Source: Apis mellifera (taxonomy: Eukaryota > Arthropoda > Insecta > Hymenoptera > Apidae). From it: a DNA stretch of 64,000 nt. The translations under genes were made by a program, and so were the position numbers. This document shows, piece by piece, positions 61,101 through 64,000 of this stretch; the first letter of the stretch is position 1; every line of letters begins with the position of its first letter. The stretch is from positions 4,942,001 to 5,006,000 of the forward strand of contig NC_037641.1 in assembly GCF_003254395.2 (NCBI RefSeq), written 5' to 3'. The notes below the pieces were generated by a model, which searched no databases, had not been told where the DNA came from, and worked only from the letters and a program-made list of their open reading frames with translations.

Positions 61101-64000
61101 TCTTGTGCGATACGCCCTCTTGAACGGGTAGGATGGATCGTAGTTATCTTTAATAGGAAGCGTTACGGAGCGTACCGTTTCGTGCGAATTTCTAAGACTT
61201 CCACAAAGGCTATTTAGTCAAAGGTTCGATAATCTTCGTAGCGTAAACTACGCATAGAAGTTAACGGCTGTGAATTACGCCGAACAATGCATCGGTACGT
61301 ATTCAGAATTTCAATGAATTAACAACGGGTTGCACCGAACAATTGCAACAACTATCAGCCTCCCCATCTTTGTGACCGTTTCAACTACGACTTTTCCAGA
61401 GATAATCACTGTCTCGGTTAATCTCGGGATTCGTCGTCGAAATTATTCTATTCTATTAAGAAAACTCGTCACAAGGAATAATTTATTTTGTATCGGGATA
61501 GAAAGAACAATATAAAAAAAAAAAGCACGAGAAAAAAAAATGGACGAGTATCAGAAACTGTATACGTCGTTTTCATCGAATGAAGAATTCCATTTCGCAT
61601 GGAAAATAATTAAGAAAAACCAAGTTCACGTTACACGTTTTTTTTCCCTCGATTATGAATTCAAAGAATAATATAATAAAGAAAGGAAATAAAAGAAAAT
61701 TGAGGCCTGAATATAAAAAGAATATAAATGTTATCATAATAATAAACCGTGTAATTTCATTTCTTCCCTTATGATATAATTCTCCTTTCTTCACTAATTA
61801 AATAACTTATAATAAATAAAGATATGGAGAAAAGTTATTTTTTATTCCTTCTAATTTTTCTTTTATAAAGGCAAAAAAAAAAACATATAGATTTCTTTTC
61901 CTGAATACGAATATTTTTATAATTAATTCAATTTTATTATTAATCCTGTGGTTAGGTGATAAAAATTCACGATAAAAAAAAAACAATTTCGAGCAACAAA
62001 ACGTTTTTTTTAATCGTCGACGCGAACAAATTTATTACACAACCTTCGTATAGCTTCATCCTTTAAGAGACAGCAATAGGAATCCATCCACCCGTGCATA
62101 CAGCCAAGAATCCTCGATTTCAGGGTTAATCTCGATCACGGTACGAGACTCTTAAGGCGGAAGAAGAGCGCTCTCGAACCGCCAATCGCATTCTTTCCCT
62201 CTAGCCAACATCTTTCCAGACGGTTCCGCAAATTTCCGCGAATTTAATTTCGTATTTCCTTGAACCATCTCGTCTCAAGACGACTCTTAATACGTCAATA
62301 TTAACGAATGTTTACCCACCACAAGGTAACAACACGATCTGGCATTACGCTCGCGATAATGAAAGAGAACGCAATATAGAAATTTGGATGACGGAATGAA
62401 AAGAGAGAGAGAGAGATTACTTAGTTTTAATCTGCCGCTAATCTACTTTGAAAATTCTATAGATAGTAAAATTCATCGCGTGCAATGACGATTGCAAAAT
62501 CTTCTCGATAAAGAAAACCAATTTTCTTAATCCAAATAAACAACCAGCTACGCGATTTAACTTCTTTTTACCCATTCCCTTTATTATACCATATTGAAGA
62601 CAAAAAAATACCTAAACGTATTATATTTTTCTATTCAACAGAAATGAAACATCGAATTTCACAAACAGAAGGGAAAGAAGCACAAAATTTATCGAGAATC
62701 CCTCTCCAATCCGATCTCTTTCGATCGAAGAAAGAAAATCGAATCCCAAACCGATCAAAAGATTGTCAAGGGTCGAAAAGGAAGGGGGGAGAGGAGGAGA
62801 AGAGTTAAGAGAAGCGAGCGAGAACAGGAGAAGAGGGCCCCTGTTTATTTGTTCTTTCGTAAAGTCAACAAAAATTTCGCCGGCCCGGCACGAGCATCGA
62901 ACGAAGGAACAGTGGACGATGGTCGAGCCAAATGTAGTTGGCCGACCGGCCAAAATGAGTTTGTGTCTATTATTACACTCCACCCAGCCGTGAGCCACGA
63001 GCCGGCACGGGGCCCGGTTATACAGCCGTCTACAGGGTGTTCGCGTCGCTGCTCAACCGATTTTCTCGTAAATATTAAGGTCGTCCATTAAGTCGTGGAG
63101 ATCGTTTGTAAACGATAATAGGCTACATCGAGTTTATACTTCGCGCCAATTTTTTTCCCCTCCCTGCTTCTTAAAAAGTCGGGTTGTTATGGAGGGGGGA
63201 AAGTGGTTGATGATAAATGGGATTGAAAAAAGAAATACTTTTTTTTTGGGAGCTCTTTTAAAATTATCTTAAATAGAACGAAGATGTTTGCGAATAAATT
63301 TTGAAATTTTATTTAACATTTGCTCGATCGTTTATTTCTTTTTGCACGAAAAAGTTTCGAAAATCGAGAAATACATGTGTTTAAAAAAAAAAAAGAAAGA
63401 AAGAAAAATTTGTGTAGACCAAGGCAAAATAGAAAAAATAGATTTTGAAAATAGAAATCGTATTATTTCGCAACGGAAAAAATAACTTTATATTTTTTTT
63501 AGAATAGAAATCACAACCAAATGTGTCAAATAAGATAACAAGTATTAGAAAGACTTTGTCTTTGAAATAATCGTACAACATGAAATAACAATGGGGAATA
63601 AAAGAAAATAGAAATGAAATTTTATACATCGAATCGAATAATAATCCCGATACATGATGTATAAAATTTCTTTCGGCTATTAAACGTACGATATGCAAAT
63701 CTCAACAAATCGATGGACAACGATGCTCTTCTGTGTCAGAATACAATGCGACTCGTGTAAAAACTGTGGATCGAACAGTGCCTCTTACTTTATACCCGTT
63801 ATTTTAAAAAAAGATTCGCCAAGAATATATCCTTCCACCTACCTACGATCTTCATTCTTTCCTCTTATTCAACAATTCTGACATTCTGTTCTATCCGGAC
63901 AAAGATGATATAAAAATTCGTGGATTTATCCAGATCCACGCGCATCTGGTTCAAAAACTTTATGGATAAAATCCGATTTCGATTTAACAAAAAAAAAAAA
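58124..64000. other. Non-coding block to the window end
   Basis: GC islands at about 58320-58650, 59660-59970 and 62840-63060, otherwise AT-rich. No frame with convincing composition and splice borders. A short mariner-end-like sequence occurs at about 63078-63104. Confidence 0.4.
58718..58740. repeat. (TTTA)n tetranucleotide repeat
   Basis: About five TTTA units at the downstream edge of a GC island. Confidence 0.9.

Overview
The window reads as a nuclear, gene-poor stretch of an insect genome, most likely a bee (Hymenoptera, probably Apis or a near relative). The basis for this is an AT-rich background with many TCGA/CGAT words and no visible CpG depletion, GC-richer islands a few hundred bases long, numerous (TA)n and (CT)n microsatellites, and one exon whose peptide is clearly an insect-type calcineurin catalytic (A) subunit. 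Species assignment is inference from composition and that exon. There are no bacterial features, CRISPR arrays or recognisable rRNA or tRNA genes.

Everything that looks coding is on the minus strand. Read 5'->3' on that strand, the best-supported items are these. (a) The terminal exon of an unrecognised gene lies at about 40290-40898, with a poly(A) signal at 40213-40218. (b) A 158-residue tail-anchored-like protein is at 16132-16608. (c) A very acidic, Ser/Glu-rich open frame starts at ATG 13570 and stays open to a good splice donor after base 11200. (d) The calcineurin A exon is at 9678-9881. The acidic exon ends in the same codon phase in which the calcineurin exon begins, so it may be an alternative, very long first coding exon of calcineurin A. 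If it is not, it is a separate gene placed just upstream. The acidic protein also carries a PxIxIT-like calcineurin-docking sequence. Three weaker minus-strand models (20657-20920, 49783-50175, 57953-58123) rest on open frames bounded by plausible splice sites.

Layout: 1-9677 is non-coding and is presumably calcineurin intron, since the following catalytic exons are absent. 9678-13570 holds the calcineurin exon, a 1.3-kb intron and the acidic exon. 13571-20656 is non-coding apart from the 158-residue gene. 20657-20920 is a possible two-exon small gene. 20921-40212 is non-coding with tandem repeats at 27068-27518 and 28757-28920. 40213-41640 holds the terminal exon and, upstream of it on the same strand, a textbook recursive-splice (ratchet) site at 41576-41609. 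41640-64000 is mostly non-coding with a CACGTG cluster at 50436-50675 and two weak exon models.

The most unusual signals are the zero-length-exon type recursive splice site and the possible fusion of a 790-residue acidic disordered region to calcineurin A. All splice joins here are inferred from sequence signals only.
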